Shown piece by piece: positions 34,731-46,027 of a DNA stretch of 64,000 nt (the first letter of the stretch is position 1; each line of letters opens with the position of its first letter). The stretch lies in the NCBI GenBank assembly GCA_020853705.1, contig JADYYK010000158.1, forward strand, positions 1 through 64,000, read 5' to 3'. The notes under the pieces were generated by a model. That model was given only the letters and a program-made list of their open reading frames with translations. It did no database searches and was not told where the DNA came from. The translations under genes and the position numbers were made by a program. Origin of the DNA: Deltaproteobacteria bacterium (GTDB lineage: Bacteria > Myxococcota_A > Polyangia > Haliangiales > JADYYK01).

Positions 34731-35564
34731 TCAGCCGTCGCGGGCCTGGTCGGGGAAGATCAGCAGGCGCTCCGCGGGCGCGCCGCGCACCACGGTGCGC
34801 AGCGGGGTCTCGCGCTCCAGCCGCTCCGTGATCGATGGATCGACGAAGGCGCTCTTCCAGCCGTACACGGTGACCCGATCGCCGTCGCGCAGCCGGGTGT
34901 GGCCGGCGGCGCTCTTGCGCAGCGCCAGGGTGCGCAGGTGCTCGAGCGCCTCGGGCGGGCCGTCGAGGCGGCGCAGCCGCTCCAGCGGCGCCCAGGCGTG
35001 GTCGTCGCGCTTCGCGGGGGCGGCCACCAGCGCGGCGCGCGCGACCTCGACGCGCAGCACATCGCCGCGCTCGTCGGCCAGATCGAAGTCGCAGGCGGCC
35101 TCGTAGATGAGGTGATCGTACTTGCGCACCGCGAGCACCGGGGCGCCGGGCGCCTGGCCCAGCTCGAGGTCGAGGTCGACCCGGTGGTGCACGGTGCCCG
35201 GGCCGTGCAGGTCGGCCGCAAGCAGGCCGCGTGCGCGCACGGTGCCGCGCACCGCGATGGGCTGGCCCTCGGGGATCCGCGCGGTGTCGCGCACCAGCAG
35301 CAGCGCGGGCGAGCGCTGCTCGGCCCGCTTGCGCGCGCTGCGCTGCAGCAGGGCGCGGCGCAGCGGCCCCAGCTTGCCGCCGCTGCGCGGTCCACCGAAG
35401 CGCGAGCCCAGCCACCAGTACATCGACAGGCTGAGGTACAGGCCGGTGCGCCCGGCGCGATACAGCTTGTCGAGCACGGCCAGCCCGGGCGCGCGCCCGA
35501 ACCAGTGTGGATCGGCCGCGAAGCGCAGCGTCTCCAGATCGGGCTCCTGGGTCGCTGTGGCCAT
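34731..35564 (-). CDS. Conserved hypothetical protein, single-anchor
   Basis: A 277-aa protein of no family I recognise. MATATQEPDLETLRFAADPH leads to a hydrophobic stretch LYLSLSMYWWLGSRFGG (about 45-60), possibly a membrane association. Residues 85-275 look like two beta-rich segments (RGTVRARGLLAADL; DLADERGDVLRVEVARAALV; DGDRVTVYGWKSAF), faintly like the GIDE-type domain of bacterial membrane E3-ligase-like proteins. The gene abuts the stop codon of the rRNA methyltransferase gene tail to tail. Confidence 0.65.
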   Translation of the reverse strand: MATATQEPDLETLRFAADPHWFGRAPGLAVLDKLYRAGRTGLYLSLSMYWWLGSRFGGPRSGGKLGPLRRALLQRSARKRAEQRSPALLLVRDTARIPEGQPIAVRGTVRARGLLAADLHGPGTVHHRVDLDLELGQAPGAPVLAVRKYDHLIYEAACDFDLADERGDVLRVEVARAALVAAPAKRDDHAWAPLERLRRLDGPPEALEHLRTLALRKSAAGHTRLRDGDRVTVYGWKSAFVDPSITERLERETPLRTVVRGAPAERLLIFPDQARDG

Positions 35565-35644
35565 GGCGCCATCTTCGCACGCGCCGCGGGTGATAGCATC
35601 GCGACGCGACTGGCGGTCTTGTTCCCGCCCAAGCGGCGCGCGCG

Positions 35645-36367
35645 TCAGGCGCCGAGGTAGCGCGTCGGCAGCGCGGTCTCGACCACGGCGCCGGCCTCGA
35701 GTCGGACCTCATAGGCGCGCGCGGCCGGGCGTGACGACACCGCGCCGACCAGGCGGTCGCCGCTGAAGTGCAGCGCGGCGCCGTCGTCGGCGGCGTGGCC
35801 TCCGGGCAGGCCGGCGGCGATGGCGCGCTGGTAGGCCGGCCGGCGCAGCGGCTCGCCGTCATAGTGTGGGCAGGCGCTGCCGGGCAAAAGGCCGAGGCCG
35901 TCGCGGATGGCGTCGACGCCACCGAAGGAGTCGGTCATGCCCCCGCTGAACCAGCACAGCATGCCGGCGCTGACGCCGCTCAGCACCGCGCCGCCCTCCC
36001 AGGCGCGGCGCAGCAGCTGGTCGAGGCCGTGGGCACGCCACAGCGCCAGGAGGTGCACGGTGTTGCCGCCGCCGACATAGAAGACGTCCTGCGCCGCCAC
36101 GAAGTCGGCCAGCTCGGCGGTGGTCGCCGGCCGGCGCGGCAGCGCCGCGGTGGAGAACAGGGTCAGGTCGGTCGGCGTGCAGCGGCCGCTGAAGGCCCGG
36201 TAGAAGCGCGTGATGTGGGTCGCCGAGTCGCCCATCGCGGTGGGCAGGTAGCAGACCCGGGCCGGCTGCCGGGGCGCCAGCGACAGGACGTAGTCGTCGA
36301 GCAGCGGGTTGTCTGGCTCCATCAGGAAGCCGCCGCCGCCCATGGCGACGATGTGCCCAGCCGCCAT
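35645..36367 (-). CDS. Peptidase E-like (S51) protein
   Basis: A 240-aa class-I glutamine-amidotransferase-like fold of family S51 (aspartyl dipeptidase / cyanophycinase relatives). VFYVGGGNTVHLLALW and the nucleophile elbow SGVSAGMLCWF (Ser133) are the family marks. No signal peptide, so cytoplasmic, with alpha-aspartyl dipeptide hydrolysis as the likely activity. It follows the bifunctional GT/deacetylase gene by 6 nt and is likely co-transcribed with it. Confidence 0.85.
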   Translation of the reverse strand: MAAGHIVAMGGGGFLMEPDNPLLDDYVLSLAPRQPARVCYLPTAMGDSATHITRFYRAFSGRCTPTDLTLFSTAALPRRPATTAELADFVAAQDVFYVGGGNTVHLLALWRAHGLDQLLRRAWEGGAVLSGVSAGMLCWFSGGMTDSFGGVDAIRDGLGLLPGSACPHYDGEPLRRPAYQRAIAAGLPGGHAADDGAALHFSGDRLVGAVSSRPAARAYEVRLEAGAVVETALPTRYLGA

Positions 36368-36373
36368 CAGCGC

Positions 36374-38614
36374 CTACCTCCGGACCGCGGCGCCGCGCAG
36401 CGGGTCGAGGGCGCCCTCGACGTCGGCCAGGAACAGCGCGGCCGAGAAGGGGCCGGCGTAGGCGCGGGACTGCTGCTCGCTGACGCAGCGGCGGCCGATG
36501 GCGTAGCGGTCGCCGTGCCAGGGCGCGGCGTCGAGGGTGACGGCGTACTCGTGGCCGGCGCGCTCGACCAGGTGGCGCACGCGCTGGTCGTGATCCCCGT
36601 TGGGGTAGGCGAAGCCACGCGCGACCACCCCCAGCCGATCACGGATGAGGTTGCGCGCATCGTCGAGCTCGCGCGCGATGGCGTCGTCGCCGGTGCGCGG
36701 CAGGATGGGGTGGGTCACGGTGTGCGAGCCCAGCGCGATCCCGGCGTCGCGCAGCCGCGCGGCCTCGTCCCAGGTCAGGTAGCGCGGCAGCCCCTCACGG
36801 CTGGCGCCCAGGGCGCGCTCCAGGGTGGCCACTGCGCGCACGCGGACCTCGTCGGGGACCACCTTGAGGGCCTCGACCACGGCGCGACCGAGCGCCAGCG
36901 GGGCGGCCTCCTCGCGCGCCGAGTTGAGCAGCGCGGCGCTGTGCTGGGCGGGCAGGGCGCCCTCGAACAGCGCCGCCAGCAGGTCGCCCAGCGCGCCCGA
37001 GCCGCTGGCGCGCGCGCCGCGGGCCACCACCTCGACCACGCGCTCGGGCCACAGCGGATCGCCGGTCTCCATCACCCCCGCGGTCAGGTACACCGTGGCG
37101 GGGGCGCCGACCGCGCGCAGCACGGGCAGGGCGCGCGTCAGGTTGTCCTGGTAGCCGTCGTCGAAGGTGACCGCGCAGCTCGGGCGTTTCGGCCCGCCCC
37201 GCTGCAGCGCGGCGGCCAGGTCGTCCATGGGCACGAACGCATAGGCGCGGCCGACCGCCTCCAGCTGGCGCTGCAGCGTGCTGGCGGTGACCACCATGGC
37301 GGGATCCGGCCCCACGATGTCGTCGACCACGCGGTGGTAGCACAGCACCAGGGCGCGGGTGCCAGCGCCGGCCAGCAGCGGCCGGGCGCGCTGCACCGCG
37401 GGGCGCAGCGCGGCCCAGGCGCCCGCGACGGCCTGCTTGGCCAGGCGGCGTGACTGCCGGGCCCCGGCGCCGCCGGCCTCGTCGATGAAGGCGTCGAAGC
37501 TGTCCTCGTAGTTCTTCACCATGGCGGCGAAGGTGAAGTCGGTCGACGCCAGCGCCCGCGCGCGGGCGCCCATGCGGGCGCGGCGGGCGGCGGCCTCGGG
37601 GCTGGGCCCGGCGAGCTCGATGAGGCCGCGCTCGACCGCGGCGCTGTCGCCGGGGGCGACCAGCACGCCGACCTCGCGCTCGCTGCCGGTCAGCTCGGGC
37701 TGGATCAGGGCGCGGTTGCCGCCCACGTCGGTGGCCAGCACCGGCAGCCCGGCGGCCATGCCCTCGAGCAGCGCGTTGGAGAAGCCCTCCGAGTGCGACG
37801 CCAGCACGAACAGATCCAGCGCCTGCAGCACCGCGGGCACGTCACGGCGCGCGCCCGGCATCAGGATGCGCTGCGCCAGGCCGGCGCGCTCGATGCGCTG
37901 CACGCTGTCGGCGTGCAGCGGCCCGCGCCCGCACAGCAGGAAGCGCGCCCTGGGCAGCGCGCGGCACACCGCCTCGGCGGCCGGCAGCAGCACGTCATAG
38001 CCCTTGATGGGATCGAAGTTGGCCAGGGTGCCGATGACCACGTCGTCGTCCGCGAAGCCGAACTCGGCGCGCACGCGGGCGCGCGCGGCGGCGTCGCGGG
38101 CGTGGCGCGAGGCGTCGATGCCGTTGTGGATGACGTGCAGGCGCTCGGCGGGGAAGCCCTCGCTGGCCTCGACCGCGCCCTTGACCGCGGCCGACACCAC
38201 CGTCATGCCGGCGACCAGCTTGTTGATCTGGCGCTGGGCGCGCACGTGGATCGGCTTCTTGGTGAAGCCCATGTCGCGGCGCGACGACAGCGCCACCGCG
38301 CCGACCAGGGCGGCGGCCACCGGCGCCAGCAGATCCGACGCGGTGTGGTACGAGACCACCAGGCGGCGACCGCGCAGCGCGCGGGCCAGCCGGGCCGTGC
38401 CGGTGACGCCCGAGGGGCCGAACACGCGCTCGATGGGCAGCCGGCGGACGCGCACACCGGCCTCCTCGAAGCGCGGCGCCTGGTCGTCGCGGCCGAGCAC
38501 GATGACCTCGGGGTCGAAGCGCGGGTCGAGCGCGCGGGTCAGCTCGAACAGGTGCATCTCGGTGCCGCCCCAGGTCTCGAGCTCGTCGATCACGAACGCC
38601 GCCGGTGTCCTCAC
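36374..38614 (-). CDS. GT4 glycosyltransferase fused to NodB polysaccharide deacetylase
   Basis: A 746-aa two-domain protein. Residues 1-375 are a GT-B glycosyltransferase of family GT4, with TWGGTEMHL at the N-terminus, IHNGID, and the EX7E motif SEGFSNALLEGMA (E276, E284). Residues about 415-740 are a NodB-type deacetylase with metal-site motifs TFDDGYQD (D485, D486) and SHTVTHP (H631, H635). One chain could both add and N-deacetylate a sugar of a cell-surface polysaccharide (inference). GTG at 38614 is the only early start. It is transcribed away from the DUF4091 gene. Confidence 0.88.
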   Translation of the reverse strand: MRTPAAFVIDELETWGGTEMHLFELTRALDPRFDPEVIVLGRDDQAPRFEEAGVRVRRLPIERVFGPSGVTGTARLARALRGRRLVVSYHTASDLLAPVAAALVGAVALSSRRDMGFTKKPIHVRAQRQINKLVAGMTVVSAAVKGAVEASEGFPAERLHVIHNGIDASRHARDAAARARVRAEFGFADDDVVIGTLANFDPIKGYDVLLPAAEAVCRALPRARFLLCGRGPLHADSVQRIERAGLAQRILMPGARRDVPAVLQALDLFVLASHSEGFSNALLEGMAAGLPVLATDVGGNRALIQPELTGSEREVGVLVAPGDSAAVERGLIELAGPSPEAAARRARMGARARALASTDFTFAAMVKNYEDSFDAFIDEAGGAGARQSRRLAKQAVAGAWAALRPAVQRARPLLAGAGTRALVLCYHRVVDDIVGPDPAMVVTASTLQRQLEAVGRAYAFVPMDDLAAALQRGGPKRPSCAVTFDDGYQDNLTRALPVLRAVGAPATVYLTAGVMETGDPLWPERVVEVVARGARASGSGALGDLLAALFEGALPAQHSAALLNSAREEAAPLALGRAVVEALKVVPDEVRVRAVATLERALGASREGLPRYLTWDEAARLRDAGIALGSHTVTHPILPRTGDDAIARELDDARNLIRDRLGVVARGFAYPNGDHDQRVRHLVERAGHEYAVTLDAAPWHGDRYAIGRRCVSEQQSRAYAGPFSAALFLADVEGALDPLRGAAVRR

Positions 38615-38702
38615 GCGCGCAGTATACGCGGGCTGGCGCGGGCGGCGAGCCGTGGCGGGCGCTCGCGGTGAGCGGCGTTCTGTGCCACAAGAGGGGAGGC
38701 AC

Positions 38703-41114
<2,412 letters not shown>

Positions 41115-41125
41115 ACCACGGCACT

Positions 41126-41137
41126 AGAACATGTTCT
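41126..41137. promoter_or_regulatory. 12-bp perfect palindrome overlapping a TTGACA box
   Basis: AGAACATGTTCT (41126-41137) sits 38 nt before the ATG of the lipoprotein hydrolase gene and is followed at once by TTGACA (41139-41144), a good -35. No TATAAT-like -10 is seen at 17-nt spacing. An operator is possible; it is not a LexA box of the GAAC-N4-GTTC type because the spacing is 2. Confidence 0.35.
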
Positions 41138-41175
41138 GTTGACACCCGCGCGTCGGATTTGCGACCGTGCGCGCG

Positions 41176-43185
41176 ATGATTCCCGCTCACCCGCCGCGTC
41201 GCCGCCGCCGCCCCCGCTCCCGCCGCTTCACGGTCGCCCTGGTGGCGGCCCTCGCCGCCGGCAGTCTCGCCGTCAGCCCCGGCTGTGACAGCCCTCCCGA
41301 GCCGCTGGGCAGCAGCATCCTCGACGCGCGCGGGTGCGATCCCATCTCGCCGACCATGTGCGGCATGCCGTTCCCGTCCAACGTCTACCTGGTCGCCGAT
41401 CCCGCCATGACGACCGGCTTCCACGTCTACTTGCCGCCCACGGTGGTGCCGCCGTCGACCACCGGCGCGGTGTCCGACACCAGCCTGTTCCTGCGCTCCG
41501 ACGGCTTCTCGCCGGGCTCCGACGCCATCGTGCACCTGCCCGGCGCGACCAAGGTCGGCCTGGCCGATCCCGATCACATCGCCGACAGCCTGATGCCCGA
41601 CAGCCTGACCATCCTCTTCGACGCCACCACCAACACGCGGGTCGCGCACTGGGCCGAGATCGACCAGCGCTCGCAGCCCGAGGGCAGCCCCGAGCACGAC
41701 ACCTTCGAGGCCCCCAAGGCGCTGCTGATCCGCCCGGTCAAGCGTCTCGAGGACGCCCATCGCTACATCGTCGCGGTGCGCGGCGTGCGCGACAGCGCCG
41801 GAAACCTCATCGCCCCCAGCCCGGTGTTCCGCGCCCTGCGCGACGGGCAGTCCTCGCGCCTGTCCACCGTGCTCATGCGCCGCGCCCAGTACGCCGACAT
41901 CTTCGCGCGCCTGGAGGCCGCCGGCGTCCCGCGCGCCGACCTGCAGATCGCGTGGGACTTCTCCACCGCCAGCCAGGTCAACAACACACGCTGGCTCTTG
42001 ACCATGCGCGATCGCGCCTTCGCCGCCCTGGGCGACGGCGCCTCGCCGTACAGCATCGACAAGGTCGACGAGAACCCCAGCGCGCACATCGCGCGCCGCA
42101 TCCAGGGCCGCATCACCGTGCCGCTGTACCTCGACAGCACCATGCCGGGCGCGCGCATGAGCTTCGGCGCCGACGGCCTGCCCGAGCAGCACGGCACCGG
42201 CGAGTTCCCCTTCACGGTGGCCATCCCGAAGTCGGCCGCCACCGGCGCCAAGGACGTCATGCACGTCGGCCACGGCCTGTTCGGCACCCAGGACATCGTC
42301 AACGACGGTCGCCTGACCCTGCTCGCCGATCAGGAGGGCTTCGTGCTGCTGGGCCTCGACTGGCTCGGGCTGTCGTCGCCCGATCTGGCCATCCTGGGCA
42401 ACGAGCTTCTGACCGGCGACCTGTCACGCTTCGCCACCGTGCCCGAGCGCGGCATGCAGGCCATGCTCAACAACCTGCTGGCGCTGCGCATGGTGCGGCG
42501 CGCGCTGGCCAAGGATCCGGCGACCTTCATCAACGGGCAGCCCACCATCTCGACCGACAAGGTCTACTACTGGGGCGCCAGCCTGGGCGGGATCTACGGC
42601 TCGACCTACATGGCGCTGACCACCGACATCCAGCGCGGGGTGCTCGGCGTGCCCGGGCAGGGCTTCAACCTGATGCTGCCGCGCAGCCGCCTGTACGACA
42701 ACTTCCTGCTCGCCATCGGCCTGGCCTTCGACAAGGACGCGCGCCCGCTGTTCCCGGTCTTCCTGAGCTTCGCGCAGATGCTGTGGGATCGCGTCGATCC
42801 CACCGGCTTCACCCAGCACATCGTGCACGACCCGCTGCCGGGCACCCCGGCGCACCAGGTCTTCGTCATCTCCGCGGTGGGCGACCAGCAGGTCCCCAAC
42901 GTGTCGACCCACCTCATGGTGCGCACCATCGGCGTGCCCGAGCTCTCGCCCGCGTTCCGCCCGGTGTACGGCATCGAGACCCAGCCCGGTCCGATCACCG
43001 GCAGCGCGTGGCTCGAGATCGACTTCGGGCTGCCGCCGGTGCCGCTGGTCAACCTGCCCAACCGCCAGGGCGCCGATCCCCACGATGGCCCCTGGGGCCT
43101 GCCGGTGGTGCACCAGATGATGGGTCGCTTCATGCGCACCGGCGAGATCGTCAACCTGTGCGACGGCGTCTGTGACCCCGACTGA
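41176..43185 (+). CDS. Alpha/beta-hydrolase-type lipoprotein
   Basis: A 669-aa predicted lipoprotein. An Arg-rich N-terminus precedes a hydrophobic stretch and the lipobox-like SPGC. The central DAIVHLPG and the VKRLEDAHRYIVAVRGVRDS region resembles bacterial Ig-like domains of extracellular hydrolases. The C-terminal half is a hydrolase-like fold with nucleophile elbow YYWGASLGGIYG and the preceding VGHGLFGTQ. The product is probably an esterase or lipase at the outer membrane. ATG at 41176 is preferred over GTG at 41167. No operon partner; PilZ follows after 16 nt. Confidence 0.75.
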   Translation: MIPAHPPRRRRRPRSRRFTVALVAALAAGSLAVSPGCDSPPEPLGSSILDARGCDPISPTMCGMPFPSNVYLVADPAMTTGFHVYLPPTVVPPSTTGAVSDTSLFLRSDGFSPGSDAIVHLPGATKVGLADPDHIADSLMPDSLTILFDATTNTRVAHWAEIDQRSQPEGSPEHDTFEAPKALLIRPVKRLEDAHRYIVAVRGVRDSAGNLIAPSPVFRALRDGQSSRLSTVLMRRAQYADIFARLEAAGVPRADLQIAWDFSTASQVNNTRWLLTMRDRAFAALGDGASPYSIDKVDENPSAHIARRIQGRITVPLYLDSTMPGARMSFGADGLPEQHGTGEFPFTVAIPKSAATGAKDVMHVGHGLFGTQDIVNDGRLTLLADQEGFVLLGLDWLGLSSPDLAILGNELLTGDLSRFATVPERGMQAMLNNLLALRMVRRALAKDPATFINGQPTISTDKVYYWGASLGGIYGSTYMALTTDIQRGVLGVPGQGFNLMLPRSRLYDNFLLAIGLAFDKDARPLFPVFLSFAQMLWDRVDPTGFTQHIVHDPLPGTPAHQVFVISAVGDQQVPNVSTHLMVRTIGVPELSPAFRPVYGIETQPGPITGSAWLEIDFGLPPVPLVNLPNRQGADPHDGPWGLPVVHQMMGRFMRTGEIVNLCDGVCDPD

Positions 43186-43201
43186 CGCGGTAGGATGTCT
43201 C

Positions 43202-43600
43202 GTGGCCAGCCCTCCTCCGCGTCCCCCATCCCCTCCACGCACGGGTAGCAACACGCGGCAGACCCCGCGCTATGACGTCAGGGTCTCCGCCGACGTGCAG
43301 ACCGCCACCGGACGCGTGGTGTCGATGCACACCCGCAACCTGTCCGAGGGCGGCGTCTGCCTGGAGGGCGCGGTGCACTTCCCCGAGGGCGCCGTGCTCG
43401 CGGTCGGCCTGTTCCTCGTGGTCGACGAGATCGAGGACGCCACCGAGGCCCCGCTCACGCTGGCCGGCCAGGTGACCTGGAGCGAGGAGCCCGGCGACGG
43501 CGAGCCCGCGCGCATGGGGATCCGCTTCGCGGACGTCGAGCCGGCCGCGCTGGCGCGCCTGCGCGACTTCTTGCGCGCGCTTCAGCCGCCTGCGCCGTAG
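43202..43600 (+). CDS. PilZ domain protein
   Basis: A 132-aa c-di-GMP-binding PilZ domain. The RxxxR motif is RYDVR (R23, R27) and the second motif NLSEGGVCLE follows at the expected distance, so nucleotide binding should be intact. The GTG at 43202, 10 nt after AGGA, is preferred over an in-frame GTG at 43172 that would overlap the hydrolase gene. The ~20 N-terminal residues are Pro-rich. Its 3' end overlaps the convergent GT4 gene by 19 nt. The neighbouring exopolysaccharide cluster suggests, but does not prove, a role in its control. Confidence 0.85.
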   Translation: MASPPPRPPSPPRTGSNTRQTPRYDVRVSADVQTATGRVVSMHTRNLSEGGVCLEGAVHFPEGAVLAVGLFLVVDEIEDATEAPLTLAGQVTWSEEPGDGEPARMGIRFADVEPAALARLRDFLRALQPPAP

Positions 43601-44715
43601 AGCTCGGCCTCGTAGCGGCGCGCCATCGCGTCGACCCCGAACTTCTCGGTCACCCGTCGCCGCGCACGCTCGCCGTAGGCCGCGCGCTCCGCCTCGCCCC
43701 AGGCCAGCACGCCGGCCAGGGCGTCACGCAGCGCCGCCACGTCGCCGGGCGCGACCACGACGCCGCACGCGCCCACGCCCGCGCCCGCGTCGACGGTGCG
43801 CGCGATCTCGCCGACGTCGCTGGCCACCACCGGCAGCCCCGACGCCATCGCCTCCAGCACCACCATGGGCAGCCCCTCGGTCAGGGACGGATGCGCCAGG
43901 ACGTCCGCGGCCCGGTACAGGTCGGCCACGTCGCCACGCGCGCCCAGCAGCCGCACCCGACCCGCCACCCCGAGCCGCTGCGCCGCCGCCTCCAGCTCCT
44001 GCTGCAGCGGCCCGTCACCCGCGATCGCCACCACCACCTCGTCACCCAGCCCGGCCGCCGCCTCGATGAGCCCGACATGGTGCTTCTCCACCGACAGCCG
44101 CCCCACCGCCAGCACCAGCCGCTGACCCGCCGCGACGCCCAGCTCGGCGCGCACCTGGTCGCGCCCGCGCTGCACCCGCGCCGCCAGCGCCGCCTCATCC
44201 AGCCCGTTCGCGATCCACCTGACCTTGCCCGCCGCCACCGCCCGCGGCGCGCGCGCGCGCACCTTGTCCAGCAGCCCCTCGCTCACCGTGGCCACCGCGT
44301 CCAGCAGCGGCAGCACGCCATACAGCGCGCGCTCGTACAGCTGCACCGCCTTCGACTCGCCGGTGTCGCCGTGCAGCGTCGCGACATGGCGCCGCCCGGT
44401 CCCGACCAGCCCCGCGGTGGCCAGGATGGTCGACTTGTAGTCGTGCGAGTGCACCACATCGACGTCCCACTGCTTGGCCAGCGCCCGGATCCGCCACGGC
44501 GCCGCCGGATCCAGCCGCCCGCTGACCGGCACCGCGGCCGCCGGAAGGCCGCGCGCGCGCGCCGCCGCCAGCAGCGCCGGCTCGTCCTGGTGCCGCGCGT
44601 CCGCCAGCACGCCGACGACCACCGTGTGCCGCGCCGCGCACGCGCGCGCCAGCCCCAGCAGCACGGTCTCGGCGCCGTAGATCCCCTGACCGCTGCGCAG
44701 ATGCAGGATCCGCAA
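43582..44715 (-). CDS. GT4 glycosyltransferase
   Basis: A 377-aa GT-B enzyme of family GT4. The N-terminal LRSGQGIYGAETVLLGLARAC, a central VLAVGRLSVEKHHVGLIEAA, and the EX7E region SLTEGLPMVVLEAMASGLPV match the family. The frame offers only a TTG (44715, LRILHLRSGQGIYGAE) at the expected N-terminus, 13 nt after the stop of the ATPase gene; no better start is visible. As the last gene of a four-gene leftward exopolysaccharide operon it probably adds a sugar to the lipid-linked repeat unit. Confidence 0.85.
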   Translation of the reverse strand: MRILHLRSGQGIYGAETVLLGLARACAARHTVVVGVLADARHQDEPALLAAARARGLPAAAVPVSGRLDPAAPWRIRALAKQWDVDVVHSHDYKSTILATAGLVGTGRRHVATLHGDTGESKAVQLYERALYGVLPLLDAVATVSEGLLDKVRARAPRAVAAGKVRWIANGLDEAALAARVQRGRDQVRAELGVAAGQRLVLAVGRLSVEKHHVGLIEAAAGLGDEVVVAIAGDGPLQQELEAAAQRLGVAGRVRLLGARGDVADLYRAADVLAHPSLTEGLPMVVLEAMASGLPVVASDVGEIARTVDAGAGVGACGVVVAPGDVAALRDALAGVLAWGEAERAAYGERARRRVTEKFGVDAMARRYEAELYGAGG

Positions 44716-44728
44716 GGGGGCGCCCGAA

Positions 44729-45982
44729 CTAACTGGCCCCGATCAGCACGACCCCGGTCAGGTTCTTGGTCGACAGCCGGCTGACCGCCTTGCGCAGCGC
44801 CGGGCCCGACGACTTGCCGCTGCGCGCCGCCACCACCACGCCATCGACCAGGTCCTGCACGATGTTGATGTCGGCCGCCGCCAGCACCGCCGGCGTGTCG
44901 ATGATGACGAAGTCGTAGTACAGCCGGAGCTCCTGCATCAGGCGCGCGAACTCCTCGCTGTTGAGCAGCGCCGCCGGGTTGTCGGCCGGCTTGCCGCACG
45001 GCATCAGGTGAAACCCGGTGCCGAGCTCCAGCATGCTCCAGGGCGCGTCAGGATCCTTGCGGTGGGCGCGGATCTCCTCGGTCAGGCCGCTTGCGACCTG
45101 GATACCGAAGGCCTGCGCCAGCGCCGGCGACCGGAAGTTGGCCTCCAGCAGCGCGACCCGGGTGCGGCGCCCCTCGGCCAGCGCCAGCGCCAGGTTGGCC
45201 GCCAGCGTGGTCGAGCCCTCGCCGGTGCGCGCGCTGGTGACCGCGATCGCCCGGGGATCCCCGCGCTCCTTGAGCTTGAACTTGACCAGCCGGTACTGCT
45301 GCGCCGGGCTGCCGTCGGCGTCGTGCACCAGCACCAGGCGGCCATCGGGGTTGGTGCCCTCGACCGGGATGATCCTGAAGTTGCCGCGCCCGCTCTCGGG
45401 CGCGCGCGCCTGCTGCTGCGACGGCACCGGTGCACCACCCAGCGACAGCGGCGGCTGCCCCATTCCACCCCCCATGCCCGCCGGCGGCGGCGACGGCAAC
45501 GCCGCGGCTCCCCTGCCAGGGGTGACATGCACGTGTGATTGTGGCCCGACCATCACGGACGGCCCCGCGGTCACGGCGTCCAGCGGCGTCGCCACCGGCT
45601 CGCCGCGCAGCTCATGCGGTCCCTTGCCATAGAACTTCGGGATGGCGCTCGGCCCGCGCGAACCGGGCGGCGGCGCCACCGCCTTCATGTTGAGCCGGGT
45701 GGCGCCGTCCTCGACCACGCGTCCGCCGCCGGGACCGCCCGGCTGGGCGATCGGCGTGGCATAGGCCGGCTGCTGCTGCTGACCCTGCTCGTCGACCCCG
45801 CGCGGACCGTCGACCCGGGTCTCGGTCTCCGCGGTGTCGGTGCTGGGCGCGCCGGGCCCCGGGCCGAACTTCGAGGCCACCCGCGGGGGCGCCGCGCCGG
45901 TGCCCGGGCGCAGCACGGGCGGCTCGCTGATCAGCGTGGCCGCGTCCTCGAACCGCGGCCGCTTGCGCTGGTCATCACTCAT
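44729..45982 (-). CDS. CpsD/CapB-like ATPase with a degenerate P-loop
   Basis: A 417-aa protein. Residues 1-200 are a Pro/Gly-rich, low-complexity extension; 200-417 are a CpsD/CapB/BY-kinase-like P-loop domain. Walker A reads TSARTGEGSTTLAANLALAL, with Ser257 where the catalytic Lys of GEGKTT should be. The Walker A' motif reads VALLEANFRSP, with Glu280 in place of Asp; Walker B FVIIDTP is intact. No C-terminal Tyr cluster is present. It may therefore be a nucleotide-poor or structural regulator of the Wzz-type protein encoded next door rather than an active tyrosine kinase. It is separated from the PCP gene by a 45-nt gap. Confidence 0.85.
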   Translation of the reverse strand: MSDDQRKRPRFEDAATLISEPPVLRPGTGAAPPRVASKFGPGPGAPSTDTAETETRVDGPRGVDEQGQQQQPAYATPIAQPGGPGGGRVVEDGATRLNMKAVAPPPGSRGPSAIPKFYGKGPHELRGEPVATPLDAVTAGPSVMVGPQSHVHVTPGRGAAALPSPPPAGMGGGMGQPPLSLGGAPVPSQQQARAPESGRGNFRIIPVEGTNPDGRLVLVHDADGSPAQQYRLVKFKLKERGDPRAIAVTSARTGEGSTTLAANLALALAEGRRTRVALLEANFRSPALAQAFGIQVASGLTEEIRAHRKDPDAPWSMLELGTGFHLMPCGKPADNPAALLNSEEFARLMQELRLYYDFVIIDTPAVLAAADINIVQDLVDGVVVAARSGKSSGPALRKAVSRLSTKNLTGVVLIGAS

Positions 45983-46027
45983 GCACGGATGCTCGCAATC
46001 ATTCTATCCAGTTGGCCCAGTTGGCGA

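Noticed and set aside
41126..41137. LexA (SOS) box
   Set aside because: The palindrome has a 2-base centre, not the 4-base centre of GAAC-N4-GTTC boxes.
43172..43201. Extended PilZ start at 43172
   Set aside because: It would overlap the hydrolase gene and adds no conserved sequence; the GTG at 43202 has AGGA upstream.
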